DNA from: Paramacrobiotus metropolitanus
Lineage: Eukaryota > Tardigrada > Eutardigrada > Parachela > Macrobiotidae
Direction: 5' to 3'
Length of the DNA: 64,000 nucleotides
Assembly: GCF_019649055.1 (NCBI RefSeq)
Contig: NW_026570243.1
Coordinates: 1,116,001-1,180,000, forward strand
Below the pieces are notes generated by a model. The model saw nothing but the letters and a program-made list of their open reading frames with translations. It was not told the origin of the DNA and did not search any database. Shown here piece by piece: positions 1 to 10,735 of the stretch. Every line of letters begins with the position of its first letter. Position 1 is the stretch's first letter. Both the position numbers and the translations under genes were made by a program.

Positions 1-223
1 GAAACTCAACCAATAAAATGGGGGTCGACAGGTACAATGCGAGTACAGCGGTTAGTAAACGTACTGTATGTATCGCAAAACTTGGTACGAGTACGTCGTC
101 TTTGAAAAAAATTGTAACATAGTAATAATTACTAGTACCTGTTACTTGTTAGGTTGTTGTAGTATTGTTACTTGTTGAAGGTGTTGTTGCAGTATGTTGA
201 TGTTGTTTTACTTTCGGTAAGGT

Positions 224-1319
224 TTGCATCCCGATCGGACTAGCTGGACAGAACGTGGCGATTCAAGCTGCAACTTCGTCAATCTTATTCGGATATTTTA
301 TTTACAAGGTCGACCGCAACGCTGCAAAGTGGAGGTGCAAGATTTCTTGCCGGCCGTTTTAGATAACAGTTTGCGGTATGCAGACTATCCCGTCGTGGAA
401 GCGTTCCCACAGGTCATAGAACGTGCACGACAGTGGTTACTTTCAGCGCCGCCAAATTATCGAGTGATCAACGTGCAAACAGTCACTTTCCGGTGGAGTT
501 ACAATGCTGGCGCAGATACAAAGAACATGTCGTATGATGAAGACGAAACAAAGCTGAATTATATGAGGTAAATAAAAATTTAATACGTGTAGATGCGTGG
601 TTATTAGGTATAATTGAGAAGGTGCCTGAATGAATCAAAACTTCAAGTATGATGGCAATCTGCAAGCATATTCTACTCTGTATAATGGTTTTTAATGCAG
701 CTGTAATTACCATAATTTAAAAATAACCAAAATTCCTTCCAAGAACTTGAATCACTTGCGTATTGTGCTGGGTTTATTAATGAAGTTACTCTACTCTAGG
801 TATCTCCGTGTATCGTATATCATCGAAGACCCGTATCATCAAGTGGCAAGACCCACTATTCGACTACATGCCAAACTCTTCGCTCCGAACATGACGAGCG
901 CACCGGGAATTTTGATAGGTTCCGGTCAGTTCGAAAGCCAAGAGTCCACGCGCGCCCGTCTGGACCAGTGGGTGAAATCCACCGGTGCCCGGGTGGTGTC
1001 CGCGGAGACCATAGTCATGCGACCCGATGGTGGAGGGGAAGGTCGCTATGGATTTGACAATATGCACACGTGGAATCAAACGCACCGTGTAAACAGGGTA
1101 GAACAACGCAATGATGAAAAGTTTGTTTTTCTGTACCGCATCTATACGGATGGGGCGTATGAAGACCCGGTCGGTTGGGAAAATTCAACGAGGCTCGAGC
1201 AACATGCCCTCCAATCGTCTAGTAGAGCGTGTAAAAAGATTTCGCTGCTGCTCGGATTAGGTGTCCTGGGCATATTGGCCATCGCTGGGATTGTGGCGCT
1301 GTATGGATATTTGAGATGA
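224..1319 (+). CDS. Unrecognised tail-anchored membrane protein, 3' exons (5' end unresolved)
   Basis: Two exons join cleanly. The first ends at 567 (AG before GTAAAT) and the second runs 800-1319 after a pyrimidine-rich acceptor. The split Arg codon restores one frame. The first exon probably starts at 309, after a TTTACAAG acceptor, so the ORF start at 224 is likely intronic and upstream exons are missing. The joined product has a soluble region with motifs such as VTFRWSY and YIIEDPYHQ. It ends with one strong hydrophobic helix (about residues 168-187 of the second ORF) followed by a very short tail, which suggests a C-terminally anchored protein facing the cytosol. I recognise no family. 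The LTR retrotransposon begins only 56 bp after the stop, so transcripts may be polyadenylated inside the LTR. The coding call is fairly safe because splice phase and composition agree. The function is unknown. Confidence 0.6.
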
Positions 1320-1375
1320 AATTCAGAGAATGACACTGACAAACTGCCACTTACCAGTACTACACAAATTCCGTA

Positions 1376-1608
1376 TGTTACGTAATGGACTTTTCTGTGC
1401 ATGATTAATCTACTTACTCATTTAGACTTTGTCATCTCTGGCACTTTTGCCTATTTATACCGGCTTCTTTACGCTACTCACACACATTACTTCCATTCCT
1501 ACTTTTCTGCTCTGCCTTATTTCTTACTTTGTCGTATAATTAATAAACACACTACTGCGTGGATGACCTTTGGCCTGTAATATTTTGCTCTGCCTAAGTT
1601 TCGTAACA
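1376..1608 (+). repeat. 5' LTR
   Basis: 233-bp long terminal repeat with perfect 7-bp inverted ends TGTTACG/CGTAACA. It contains a TATA-like TATTTATA at 1452-1459 and an AATAAA at 1542-1547, in the order expected for U3-R-U5 signals. No difference from the 3' copy was seen. Confidence 0.95.
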
Positions 1609-2309
1609 ATTTTGGTCCTAACCCGACTGAGAAATACCTGAGTGGTGAAAACAGCCCGTCAACTTCCACTTTGGACCCCGGATTGCTGACCTTTGCCTGA
1701 ACCTCCTGCAGTCCCGGGGATCCACCTGTACATGCCAATGGACCACGAGTGACCAAGATTACCAGCATTTCGTGTCATACAGCATTCGGATTACAAAGAT
1801 AAGTGCCGGTTTTATAAGTTTTGTAAAATTTTCCCAAGCATTTCTGTTTTCTTTGAGTACTGTACTTAAAAACTACAATGAACATTCAGTTCGCACTTTA
1901 ACCCGTTCTTATCTGGCAGCGGTTAAGTTATTTAAGTACGATTAAATCAAATACTGCCAGTATCAGTACGGTACACAACATATAAACCTGCTGCGTTTCC
2001 TGCTGAATTTGGTTGATTCTGCTTCATAATTTGTCGTATACTGTTTAAACCTATTTAACAGCCAATTATCACGATATGCTTGAATAACTGTAAAATTTAC
2101 ACACAAAAAAAAGAATAACCCGTGCGTGTCGGCTTCTGATTTTTCGATTATGTGAAAAAGACTACCGTATGTTTCACTTTCATTTCACAAATTTTGCTGC
2201 TACGTTTCCTCCTGATTCTTTAATTTTTCAGTTAATTCCTTAAATTTGCTGGTAGTTTACTGAGTCGCTTTACTCAGTTGAGTATACATGCTGATTAAAT
2301 CATCGTTCG
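1609..2309 (+). other. 5' leader of the LTR element
   Basis: Non-coding, AT-rich. A TGG at 1613-1615 could open a primer binding site, but the following bases do not look like the complement of a T-arm, so the primer tRNA is unresolved. Nothing else was recognised. Confidence 0.4.
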
Positions 2310-3103
2310 GTAATGCCTCGGTCATACTTCGTGTTCTAACGAAAATTGTAGAACTTTTTGCTTAGCACAGGATCTAACGAATTTGTTTTAAGTGTTAAGT
2401 GTTTAAGTGTTAAACTGTTCGCAAAAGTATGCTTAGGACAGTTTTATCGGTGTGCTGGTCATACTGTTAAAATTGTTCTGATATAAACTTCACCCGTTTG
2501 ATCCAAAAATTTTAAAATAAAAATTAGACTACAGTAGCATGACTTGATCAGAGTACCAAGAACTTCCAAAAAGTAGAAGAATTTGAATTTTGGCTTTCGT
2601 ATTTTAAAAACAGTTTTTACCAATATTACGCGATGCAGTTTCCGCTTTTTCGAAAGAAACAAGCATTATTGTCTCTTATTTGTGCCGGTTATGAACGGTG
2701 AAATTATGTATTACAAGTTTTGGATAGTTATTATTACAGATGTTGGTCGCGCTTTTAAATGGTAGCAACAAAACTCGTATCCAAAGAAGTTCAATGATAT
2801 CCGCATTATCATGACATAAAAAAATAGGAATACGGTGTTGCAGCCAGGATCCAGTGCCGGTCATGAGCGCTACTATTCGTTAAAAGTATTAAAACATCTT
2901 AAGAAGTTTGATTAGGCCCCTCCCTACTAAAACATGTTTTATATGGTTATAAAACAAGTTTTAAAGATTTTGTTCGAAGAGTGGTCATAGTTTTTTGTTC
3001 TAAGAAAAAGGTGCTTAGAACAGCTTGCGATCATACTGTTCACACATTTTTTGATTAGAACTGTTTTAAAGGCTTCGAACACGAAGTATGACCGGGGCAT
3101 AAC
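2310..3103. repeat. Inverted-repeat (MITE-like) insertion in the LTR element leader
   Basis: The segment 2310-2336 is repeated in inverse at 3077-3103 with about 25 of 27 positions matching (core CGGTCATACTTCGTGTTC). The interior has no coding capacity but holds degenerate copies of a GGTCATACT-like motif near 2455, 2981 and 3030. The ends and target duplication are ambiguous. Most likely it is an old non-autonomous DNA element. Confidence 0.5.
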
Positions 3104-3419
3104 AGTCGCTCGTCGTCCCAGTCATTATACCCAGCCCGTTTGAGTCATTTCTGCTTATGTTTTATGACCTAAAGTTTTTGAAGTCTTATAAGATTGGGAG
3201 CGCTCTGAGTAATTACCATACTATTTTGGGTTTGGTCAAACGCAATAGACTCATGTGAGTCAATTCAACTGATAAAAGCTGATCCCAATGCTGACCATTT
3301 TTCATGCTGAGAAGCACATTCCGTTCGCTTTTGTAACATGTTTGAGTAATCAGGGTTGGTCCTGGTAAACATTTGTATGACCGATAAAATACTAATAAGC
3401 GTCCTCAACCGATCGCCGT

Positions 3420-4244
3420 ATGACTTCGAATGATCATCCCTTCGCCAGTTTTGATGACCTGCTCTCCAGTGACGCATCATCAAACTATTTCAGTCCTGTC
3501 GAACCTGCTTCGCCTTCTCAAGGTGTTCTGTCATGCCAAGGTATTGACTTCCACCTAGTGGTCGCTTCTGCCAGTGAGCTTGAAGGTTCAGCTTTTGATA
3601 ACGTAGTACTCCCATTTGCAGTGAACGTTGAAAGTGTCGGCAACAGAATGAGTAATAACGACCGACATGATCATAAAGGTCCACCTAATGCAGGTGATAA
3701 AGTACACGAATGCGCATCAGCTACCATGATCGCGCCTCCAATTCGTGATCTGCCGAAGTTTAGTAATTTGGCCTCTGAAGATGTCGAAGATTTTATTAAT
3801 GAATTCGATGCGCAAGCGCAGGTATATGGATGGCAAGATGATCAAATGGTAAAGTATATTCATGTTTGTCTTAAAGGAAGCGCATTACAGTGGTTTGTAA
3901 TGCACGAAAAGAAAGATTGCTGGGACGAAATCTGCCAAGCGCTACGACAGACATTCGGCAAAAACGCTATTGATTACGATATCGATAACCAGTGCATGTC
4001 AATGCAGGCTGCAGACGACCCACTGGTTTATGTAAATCGAATAACGCGAGTACTGCGTGCCCGAAATCCAAACGGCTCGCATAAGGATGTGCTATTGCAC
4101 CTGTTTCAAGGGTTGCCAGACGCTATGAAGGCGCAGATGGTACAGTACTTCGACAACCTTGCAGACACAGATGATTTCCTTGATAAACTAAGAAACATAT
4201 CGCGAGCGTACCGCTACCGCTCTCGCCTATTCGATACAGTTTAG
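3420..4244 (+). CDS. gag: Gag polyprotein of the LTR retrotransposon
   Basis: Encodes 274 residues. The N-terminal third is low-complexity and Ser/Asp-rich. Residues about 105-265 fit the retrotransposon Gag (Ty3/Gypsy-type capsid) pattern: a PPIRDLPKFS entry, a WQDDQMVKYIHVCLKGSALQW stretch, and a W-D-E-I-C-Q-A-L-R-Q-TF helix. This capsid-like protein would package element RNA in cytoplasmic particles. No CCHC zinc knuckle follows, and no pol ORF continues after the stop at 4244, so any mobilisation must borrow enzymes from another element. The ATG at 3420 is the first in frame and lies about 1.8 kb from the LTR, partly because of the inverted-repeat insertion upstream. The ORF is uninterrupted. 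Confidence 0.8.
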   Translation: MTSNDHPFASFDDLLSSDASSNYFSPVEPASPSQGVLSCQGIDFHLVVASASELEGSAFDNVVLPFAVNVESVGNRMSNNDRHDHKGPPNAGDKVHECASATMIAPPIRDLPKFSNLASEDVEDFINEFDAQAQVYGWQDDQMVKYIHVCLKGSALQWFVMHEKKDCWDEICQALRQTFGKNAIDYDIDNQCMSMQAADDPLVYVNRITRVLRARNPNGSHKDVLLHLFQGLPDAMKAQMVQYFDNLADTDDFLDKLRNISRAYRYRSRLFDTV

Positions 4245-6718
4245 TAAGAAAGTTTCCAGTTTAGCGATGTCACGTCGATTTATTCGGAATATCAGTTTTT
4301 ACTGCCAGATTACAGTTATGTTTCAGTTTTTATTTTCGGTGCAAGAAAAACGACATCTGCGTTGATACGGCATGCTAAAGTTTAAATCCGAAGTGATGCA
4401 TGCGGATTTGCAGTGGATTACGGTGTACCGACAGGTGCAATGTTAACAACTACTTTGTACTTCAGTCGTAACTTTACAAGAAATAAGTCAGCAAAAATAT
4501 GTGTGCACACGTGTCGAGATGAGTTGAGAAAGGCAGTGGCTAAAGTTAGGCAGCAAAAATTTGAAAAATGATACAGAAAAAAAAATTTTGTAAAATACAG
4601 CTGCCGTCAGCGAACCGATATAGCTTTTACCAAGAGCAATTAGAAAATAACATGATTTAGTACTACTGACTTGCGCTGGTCGCAATTTATGTTTTGGTAA
4701 CTAAGTCTTGTTGGCTAATTTCATATAGAAAGTCGACGTTCCTTATGAAAGCGGCGCATATTTTCTAATAAGATTGTTATGTGCTTGTCGCGAAAGCATA
4801 TAGTAATCTGCCGTCACGAGATTGTGTTGTAGAAGCCACTGTAAGTAATTACGGGTACCCAAAAAGAAACGGCTAAGCTATATTCAGAGTCTCGCTGAAG
4901 TTTTGGTGAATAAATTAATGCTGACGTAGATATTTGGTAAGGTTGCGGCACATTGTACCGTGTAAAATGTCGAAGTTTTCGGAAATTCGTATTGTAGAAT
5001 TGCCCGATGTCTTAAAAATCAGTTCTTGAGAGCCAATCTGGACTTCATTTTACTGGTTTAAATTGCTTGTCAAATTGTTTTGTTCGTTTTTCAGAATTCA
5101 AAACTGACTGAGGTTTATTTTTACGTAATGGTTTTCATTGCAATAAGTGCAATCAGCGGAAGTCACTCCTTGTAAATTTTACAATTGGACAGTTTATAAA
5201 ATCTTTCTTGGCAGAATTTTTTTTCTTGGTTTTATGTTGGGTGGTTATGTGGACTGCTTTTTGCTAATAGCTCTTATTTTAGCAGTTAAGGGCTTTTCCT
5301 GTTTACTGCGTATGATATGTTTTGCAGACTCACGTTAAATCGTTACCCAGTGTTTCCTTACTATTTTCCTCGTCCCCGTTGAAAACTAGCGTCGGTAGCA
5401 GTATGCCACCGAGGAACCGAAAATTCCTTCATATGGCGTATGTTCCAGATGTACACTCCATCCCAAACCCCGCATTAGCGAAACTGCGGAACCGCCGAAT
5501 TGCCGGATAATTGGATTTGCTGACCATGAGCTTCGCAAAACTAAGCGCTTGTTTGTACGGCCGGCCAGCCGTTCTATTCAAAACTTATTTAAAAAAAAAA
5601 TTAAAATGCCTCAAAATTTCCATTAAAAATTTAAAATCCATAATACAAAAAAAAGAACAATATTTTATAAAACGCAAAGATTTTTGTACTTGTTTTTCGA
5701 TTCAAAAGTTCTTTTTCTTTTATTTTATCAGGATTTGTCAAAAGCAACCTATTATATTTACCTGCTAATGAAAAGGTCGAACATCGTCCTAATTTTCGTC
5801 CGTAGAGTTAGTGCCAAGTACTGTACACAGTCCTTCATGTCGATGCGTTTCCATAAATTTTTAATAGCCATATTTTGGCTCAGTTGAATCTGATTACTTT
5901 TATCGTTTAGGGGCGCAAATACTTCATGCATAATTATTGTTTTTATTAATCTTCATACAGCTTTTAATGTGAGTTTGTTTAGTGACTTGGTTAAAAGTTA
6001 GGTGTTCTACACTGCCCGGTTACTTTTATGCTCGTTGCGACCTTTTCCCGTTTTCTCTAACCAACAAATTAAGCGGCAAAAATTGTTCTTGTCTTCGTAA
6101 TACGGCCGCGCATTTCGTGTCACACTCAGCCATTCTGGGCCGCTAAATACTCCGACTAGTAACTCTCTTTTCTTCGCAGTAACATCAAACGGTCTTAAAG
6201 AGTCCTAGCGCCAGCAACTTTAGGCGGTTCGGACAATGCACTCCCAAGGGCTACCGCTCTGGAGTGTTGCGTCACCCGTCGGTGGGGACAAACGTTTTGA
6301 CCAGTCGGTAGTGGTAAATGCGCATAACATCAAAACCGCGTTCGATAACATCAAAATACGTCGGCACTTTTAAGAAGGAATGCAATTAAGACACACATGC
6401 GCTGTGCTGTTATTGAAGATAACGAAACAAAATACCAGTTACTTAAATGTGTACTTCACTAAGTAAATGTATAAATCAATACTTAACGTATTGCTTTGGT
6501 TGCAATATTTCCGAGCATACATGTTGTCGGGCAGCTTTTTATTAAAACCAGCATTAAACACGTTTCCGGGTGAGAAGGATGAGTCTCTATCTCGTAATGT
6601 GATAATAGTGATAATGGTATGCAGCTCAAGGTCGATTGGTTTTATCGATTGTATCGACATGATCGTACTGCCGCACGGTGCTACAATAAGCAATACACGA
6701 CTTTATGCAGTATCTGCC
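4245..6718. other. Non-coding interior of the LTR element
   Basis: About 2.5 kb of AT-rich sequence. The short ORFs (for example 5322-5510, 6467-6745) show no recognisable domain. The trinucleotide-spaced motif AACATCAAA recurs near 6181, 6327 and 6348. No pol remnant was seen. Confidence 0.5.
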
Positions 6719-6742
6719 GCATCGGATGACAATACGAGTTTA
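6719..6742 (+). repeat. Left 24-bp direct repeat flanking the nested YR retroelement
   Basis: An exact 24-bp copy recurs at 10736-10759. The core is CATCGGATGACAATACGAG, and the neighbouring bases differ on both sides. One copy is presumably target or element end, as described in the findings. Confidence 0.85.
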
Positions 6743-7212
6743 TGAGCGTTATCGAAGATAAAGCGGTTAATTAGAAGCGAGCGGCCTCCTCCTTTCATCA
6801 TCTTCACCGGCACCAGCTTAATGCACCGCGTCTGATTTATTGGCCAGCGCCCAGCTGCAAGATTCTCCCTCGGACGTGTTAATTACCTTGTTGTTTTCCA
6901 TGCGTGTGGCTGTGCCTATATAAATGTTGCGAGTAACGCAGTCTAAGAATTATTGTTTAGTTGCAGCGTTGGTGTGAATTTGCTTCAGAAGATCTTTGAC
7001 GTGAAGATCTTTGATTTGCTTCAGATTGACGTGACCTTTTGGTGTTTTCAACTTATTCAAGTAAAGTTCTTATCGACTTTTAGTTTCATTCTATGGTACA
7101 CGTGAATAGCTAGTTATACGCAGATAAGGTTTTCATTTCATCGACGGCTATATTTGTTATTGACTTCATCAGTTATTTTCGTTTTGTGTTGTTATTATAA
7201 ATAATCGTCATT
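6743..7212 (+). other. 5' untranslated region of the nested YR retroelement
   Basis: 470 bp before the Gag-like ATG. A TATATAA at 6917-6923 followed by an ATTATTG-rich stretch could be the element promoter. Nothing else was recognised. Confidence 0.4.
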
Positions 7213-8337
7213 ATGCCACCTAAAAAGCCTATCGTCGGTGGTGTTGCCAAGAAAGCTCCTACGCGACGCAACGCAGGTTTAAAGATCACCTCTTCTGTTG
7301 ATTCCCGTGCTGATGCGTTGGCGGAACTGATTGTCAAGCATAAGCAGCTATCTGAGGAAATTGCCAAGCTGACGAACGATTCTGTCTCCCGTTTATCATC
7401 GGCTTCTCCGGTTCACAATGCCACGAACGCCGGTACTCAGCTTGCTGCAGGTAATGGCAGTGTAGTTTACGTTCCAACCGGGAATAGTAGTTCACAATTC
7501 TTTGACCGTTCGGGTCTTAAGCTGCCCTCTCAGCATGCTATCCCGTCTGCCGATATCAGTGATTTGCCTTCGGTGTCAGACAAGTTGGTTCCCTTGTTGT
7601 TTGACCACTCTGTCTTTATCGATTTTCTCGAGCTAATGCCTGTTACGCATGCGACTGATTTTTCATCGCCGAAAATACGCCGAGATGATTTGGGTCATGT
7701 GTCTATCGTAAGCTCTGCAAGCCGACGGGATTCATCTATGACCTTTGCGCAGTGGGTCCGAGCTTATCATATTTTCTTCCGTTATCGGACTTATAACCGG
7801 CCTGAGTTTGTTGCTCCCATGATGAAGTATTTGGACTTAATTGCCAGTTTTGTGGATCCCAATAAGTCAACCCAATGGCTTGATTATGACATCCGTTTCC
7901 GCATGTTTGCCCGTATGAATCCTACAGTGCCGTCTATTTGGTCCATCACTCATAATGATATTTACCGCGAATGTTTTCTGCAAAATTTTGGGAACTATCG
8001 CCACCCCGCTCAAGCTACTCCACCTGCCGGGCGTTTCCCACCTGCTGGCTATTGTTGCTACAAATGCAATGTTCCCGGTCATTGGATCCGGAACTGTCCG
8101 TTACGTCTTCCTGAATCATCATCTTCCGTCGGACAAGATCAGCAGCTTTTTCGAGGGCGCGGCGAGAGGGATGACCCTCTCTGTTCTCAGTGGCAGCGGG
8201 GATTTTGCTCACCACCGTGTCAGTACGGTAAACTGCACCGTTGTTCCGCCTGCGATTCCGGAGCCCATGGTTTACGCACATGCACAAAGCGACTCAACAT
8301 TGGTGAAGCCGCTACCAACCGGATCGACACCTCTTAG
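7213..8337 (+). CDS. gag: Gag-like zinc-finger protein (ORF1) of nested YR retroelement
   Basis: 374 residues. It starts MPPKKPIVGG with a basic N-terminus followed by a short coiled-coil-like stretch (LAELIVKHKQLSEEIAKL, about residues 36-53). A CCHC knuckle CYKCNVPGHWIRNC lies near residue 281. It is followed by a second cluster with C-x(5)-C-x(3)-C-x(5)-H-x-C-x(2)-C-x(3)-H-x(4)-C spacing near residues 326-357. The same second cluster occurs in ORF1 of the element at 58 kb, so it is a family hallmark. Role by analogy: binds and packages element RNA. The ORF is open end to end and overlaps the RT frame, which is +1 relative to it, so RT is probably made by frameshifting or re-initiation. Confidence 0.8.
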   Translation: MPPKKPIVGGVAKKAPTRRNAGLKITSSVDSRADALAELIVKHKQLSEEIAKLTNDSVSRLSSASPVHNATNAGTQLAAGNGSVVYVPTGNSSSQFFDRSGLKLPSQHAIPSADISDLPSVSDKLVPLLFDHSVFIDFLELMPVTHATDFSSPKIRRDDLGHVSIVSSASRRDSSMTFAQWVRAYHIFFRYRTYNRPEFVAPMMKYLDLIASFVDPNKSTQWLDYDIRFRMFARMNPTVPSIWSITHNDIYRECFLQNFGNYRHPAQATPPAGRFPPAGYCCYKCNVPGHWIRNCPLRLPESSSSVGQDQQLFRGRGERDDPLCSQWQRGFCSPPCQYGKLHRCSACDSGAHGLRTCTKRLNIGEAATNRIDTS

Positions 8338-9841
8338 ACCTGAGGCATTCCAGCGTCTTCTGGTTAATCATCCTGATCGGCGCTTTGTAAGTGGCATTGT
8401 TGACATGTTATCTAATGGTGCCGATTTAGGCTACTTTGGGCCTGTATGTTCTCGTTTCACGCCTAATGCTAAATCCGCTTGTGAAAATCAACCGCTTATT
8501 GAAAAATCAGTACAAAAAGAAATAGCTCTTGGCCACACGGTTGGCCCTTTTTCAAGTCCACCTTTCCGCGTTTTTTCGGTTAGTCCCCTCTCTGTCATCC
8601 CGAAAAAACCTGCCGGTCATCGCATTATTTTGAATCTGTCCAGTCCTGATGGTCATAGTGTGAACGATTATATTGATGGCAATGCCTACACAGTGTCGTA
8701 TTGTGCGATTGATGATGCAGTTGAAATGTTAATTAATACCGGTGTCGGCGCAGTTATGGCCAAGCAAGATATCAAGCATGCATTTAGATTAATCCCTGTC
8801 AGACGTGATGACTGGCACCTGCTTGGTTTTAAAATTGGTCCTAATTACTTTTATGATATCGTCTTGCCCTTTGGGTGTCGTTCATCTCCTCGTTTATTTT
8901 GTCTAGTGTCTGAAGCGATTCACTGGATTGTCGCGAATCGCTCGAAATTAAGTTCTTTTTTGCATTATGTTGATGATTTTTTATTCATTGCTCGGACTTT
9001 GGCTGGCTGTGCGGCTTTAGTCGATATTATGATTTCTGTGTGTGATGAGTTGGGTGTACCCTTATCACTCGATAAAGCCGAAAATCCGTCCACATCTCTC
9101 CCGTTTTTGGGTATCCTGTTGAATTCTGTTGAACAAACTTTGTCCCTTCCAGCTGGTAAATTACAAGAGATTATGTCGTTGGTTAAGCAGTGGCTCAGTA
9201 AATCGTGCTGCACTAAACGCGAATTACAAAGTTTAATTGGATCGTTACAGTTTGCTGCTAAGTGCGTGCCGGCCGGTCGTTTGTTCACCCGCCGTTTGAT
9301 TCACATTTTGTCATGTTCCAATGGAATTGAGATCTTGTTAGACAAAAATGTCCGTGACGATTTGCTCTGGTGGAATGAATTTTTGCCGCAGTGGAATGGC
9401 ACTGCATCGTTTTTGGCAGTCAAGTGGTCGTTACCTGATATTATACACCTGTATACCGATGCTGCAGCCGGTACGGGTTGTGCAGCTTATTATGATGGAC
9501 AGTGGTTCGCTTTACAATGGCCATCCCCGCAGTTTATGGAACAATGTATAGCATTTTGGAAATACTTCCAATTCATCTGGCATGCATCGCTTGGCGTGAT
9601 CGTTTTCGTGGTCGAAAAATAATGTTTCATTGTGACAATTTAGCGGTTGTTAACTGTTGGTCTTCGTTAAATTCTAAAACCACCTCATTTTGCACGTTAT
9701 GCGTAAAATCTTAATGACTGCCGCTTTGGCTGATTTCACTTTGGAATTGCCGATTCATGCACTCGTTTCTGCTTCTGTTACTCCGGTTTGCATTCCTAAT
9801 TGTTGGCATGACCTTTTACAGATGCAACCGCCTGGCAGTTA
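7955..9841 (+). pseudogene. Reverse transcriptase-RNase H (ORF2) of nested YR retroelement, frameshifted
   Basis: The first frame is open 7955-9622, but recognisable RT sequence starts around 8300. Reverse transcriptase motifs are clear: AKQDIKHAFRLIPV, LPFGCRSSPRLF and the catalytic YVDDFLF box at about 8966. RNase H begins at HLYTDAAAG. Near 9551-9560 the family sequence jumps to another frame (IHLACIAWRD, FHCDNLAVVN). Near 9675-9690 it jumps again, ending at a TAA that overlaps the recombinase ATG as TAATG (9840-9844). The distal RNase H motif H-x-P-G-x-x-N-x-x-AD-x-L-S, present in the 58 kb element, is absent, suggesting a small deletion. Both shifts sit beside short homopolymers, so assembly error is possible. 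As written, RNase H is dead while RT could still be made. Confidence 0.8.
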
Positions 9842-10723
9842 ATGCACCATCATATCTCAGTGTCCACGCGCCGCACCTATGAGTCAGCTGTGAAGCAGTT
9901 CGCGCGTTTTGTTGGCTCTCCATTGGATCAAATTGTCATTTCTGAAGTTGTGGTGTTGAATTTCATTGCACATCTTTTTCGTCGCGGTCTGAAGTTTGCC
10001 TCTGTTAAAACCTATTTAGCCGCTATTTCGAATTTCGCTGTTGAGCACGGCAGTATTGATCCATCTTCATCAGTACGCATATCCCATGCTTTAAAAGGTT
10101 ATCAGCGGCTGATTCCAGTGGCAGTTGACAGTAGACGGCCGGTATCTCTGGATATTATGCGCATTCTCAAATGCCGGCTTCGATCATCCACGTTATCGCA
10201 TTATGATCAAATATTATTGTGGTGCGCCTTTTGTTTTGCGTATTTCGGGTTTTTACGTGTCTCCGAATTTGCAGTTTCGTCTGTTTATTACAGCCATTTT
10301 ATCCAGTTGCGCCATGTGTTTTATGATGGTGTTCAAGTTATGCTTAATATCCCCAGTTCGAAGACTGATCAGTTTGGTTGTGGTTATACTATCTCTTTGA
10401 AATCTACCGGACGATCCGTATGCCCTGTTCGGGCGTATTCAGAATTTATTTCAGTTCGTGTTTTCAGTACCCCGATATCGGCATTTTTTATTTTTTCTGA
10501 CGGTACCGTTTTGTCGCGCTTATATCTGGAGCAATCGCTCCGGAAATTGTTGCCAGATTATCCTACTGTGCATACTCATAGTTTTCGCATCGGAGCCGCG
10601 TCCTCAGCTCTGGCCAACAACGTGCCGTATCACGAAGTCCAAGCCGCTGGCCGTTGGAAATCATCGGCGCTGGATCGCTACGTTCGCAGCAATATCATTA
10701 TACCACCACTATCCTTTTATTGA
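9842..10723 (+). CDS. Tyrosine recombinase (ORF3) of nested YR retroelement
   Basis: 293 residues with an N-terminal SAM-like core-binding region (STRRTYESAVKQF..., about 8-90) and a C-terminal catalytic domain. Visible catalytic residues are the first Arg in YFGFLRVSEF, the H-x-x-R box HSFRIGAASSA, a Trp/His position in AAGRWKSS, and the nucleophilic Tyr in LDRYVRS. The enzyme would join the circular DNA form of the element to target DNA, replacing the integrase of LTR elements. The ORF is intact and its ATG overlaps the previous stop, which suggests coupled translation with ORF2. The frame differs from that of the final ORF2 segment. Confidence 0.88.
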   Translation: MHHHISVSTRRTYESAVKQFARFVGSPLDQIVISEVVVLNFIAHLFRRGLKFASVKTYLAAISNFAVEHGSIDPSSSVRISHALKGYQRLIPVAVDSRRPVSLDIMRILKCRLRSSTLSHYDQILLWCAFCFAYFGFLRVSEFAVSSVYYSHFIQLRHVFYDGVQVMLNIPSSKTDQFGCGYTISLKSTGRSVCPVRAYSEFISVRVFSTPISAFFIFSDGTVLSRLYLEQSLRKLLPDYPTVHTHSFRIGAASSALANNVPYHEVQAAGRWKSSALDRYVRSNIIIPPLSFY

Positions 10724-10735
10724 TGGCAATTGATG

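Noticed and set aside
1609-1630. Primer binding site for the LTR element
   Set aside because: A TGG follows the LTR by four bases, but the rest does not complement a tRNA T-arm, so I did not assign a primer.
7867-8287. Minus-strand ORFs opposite the nested element's Gag-like ORF
   Set aside because: Shadows of the plus-strand zinc-finger coding region.
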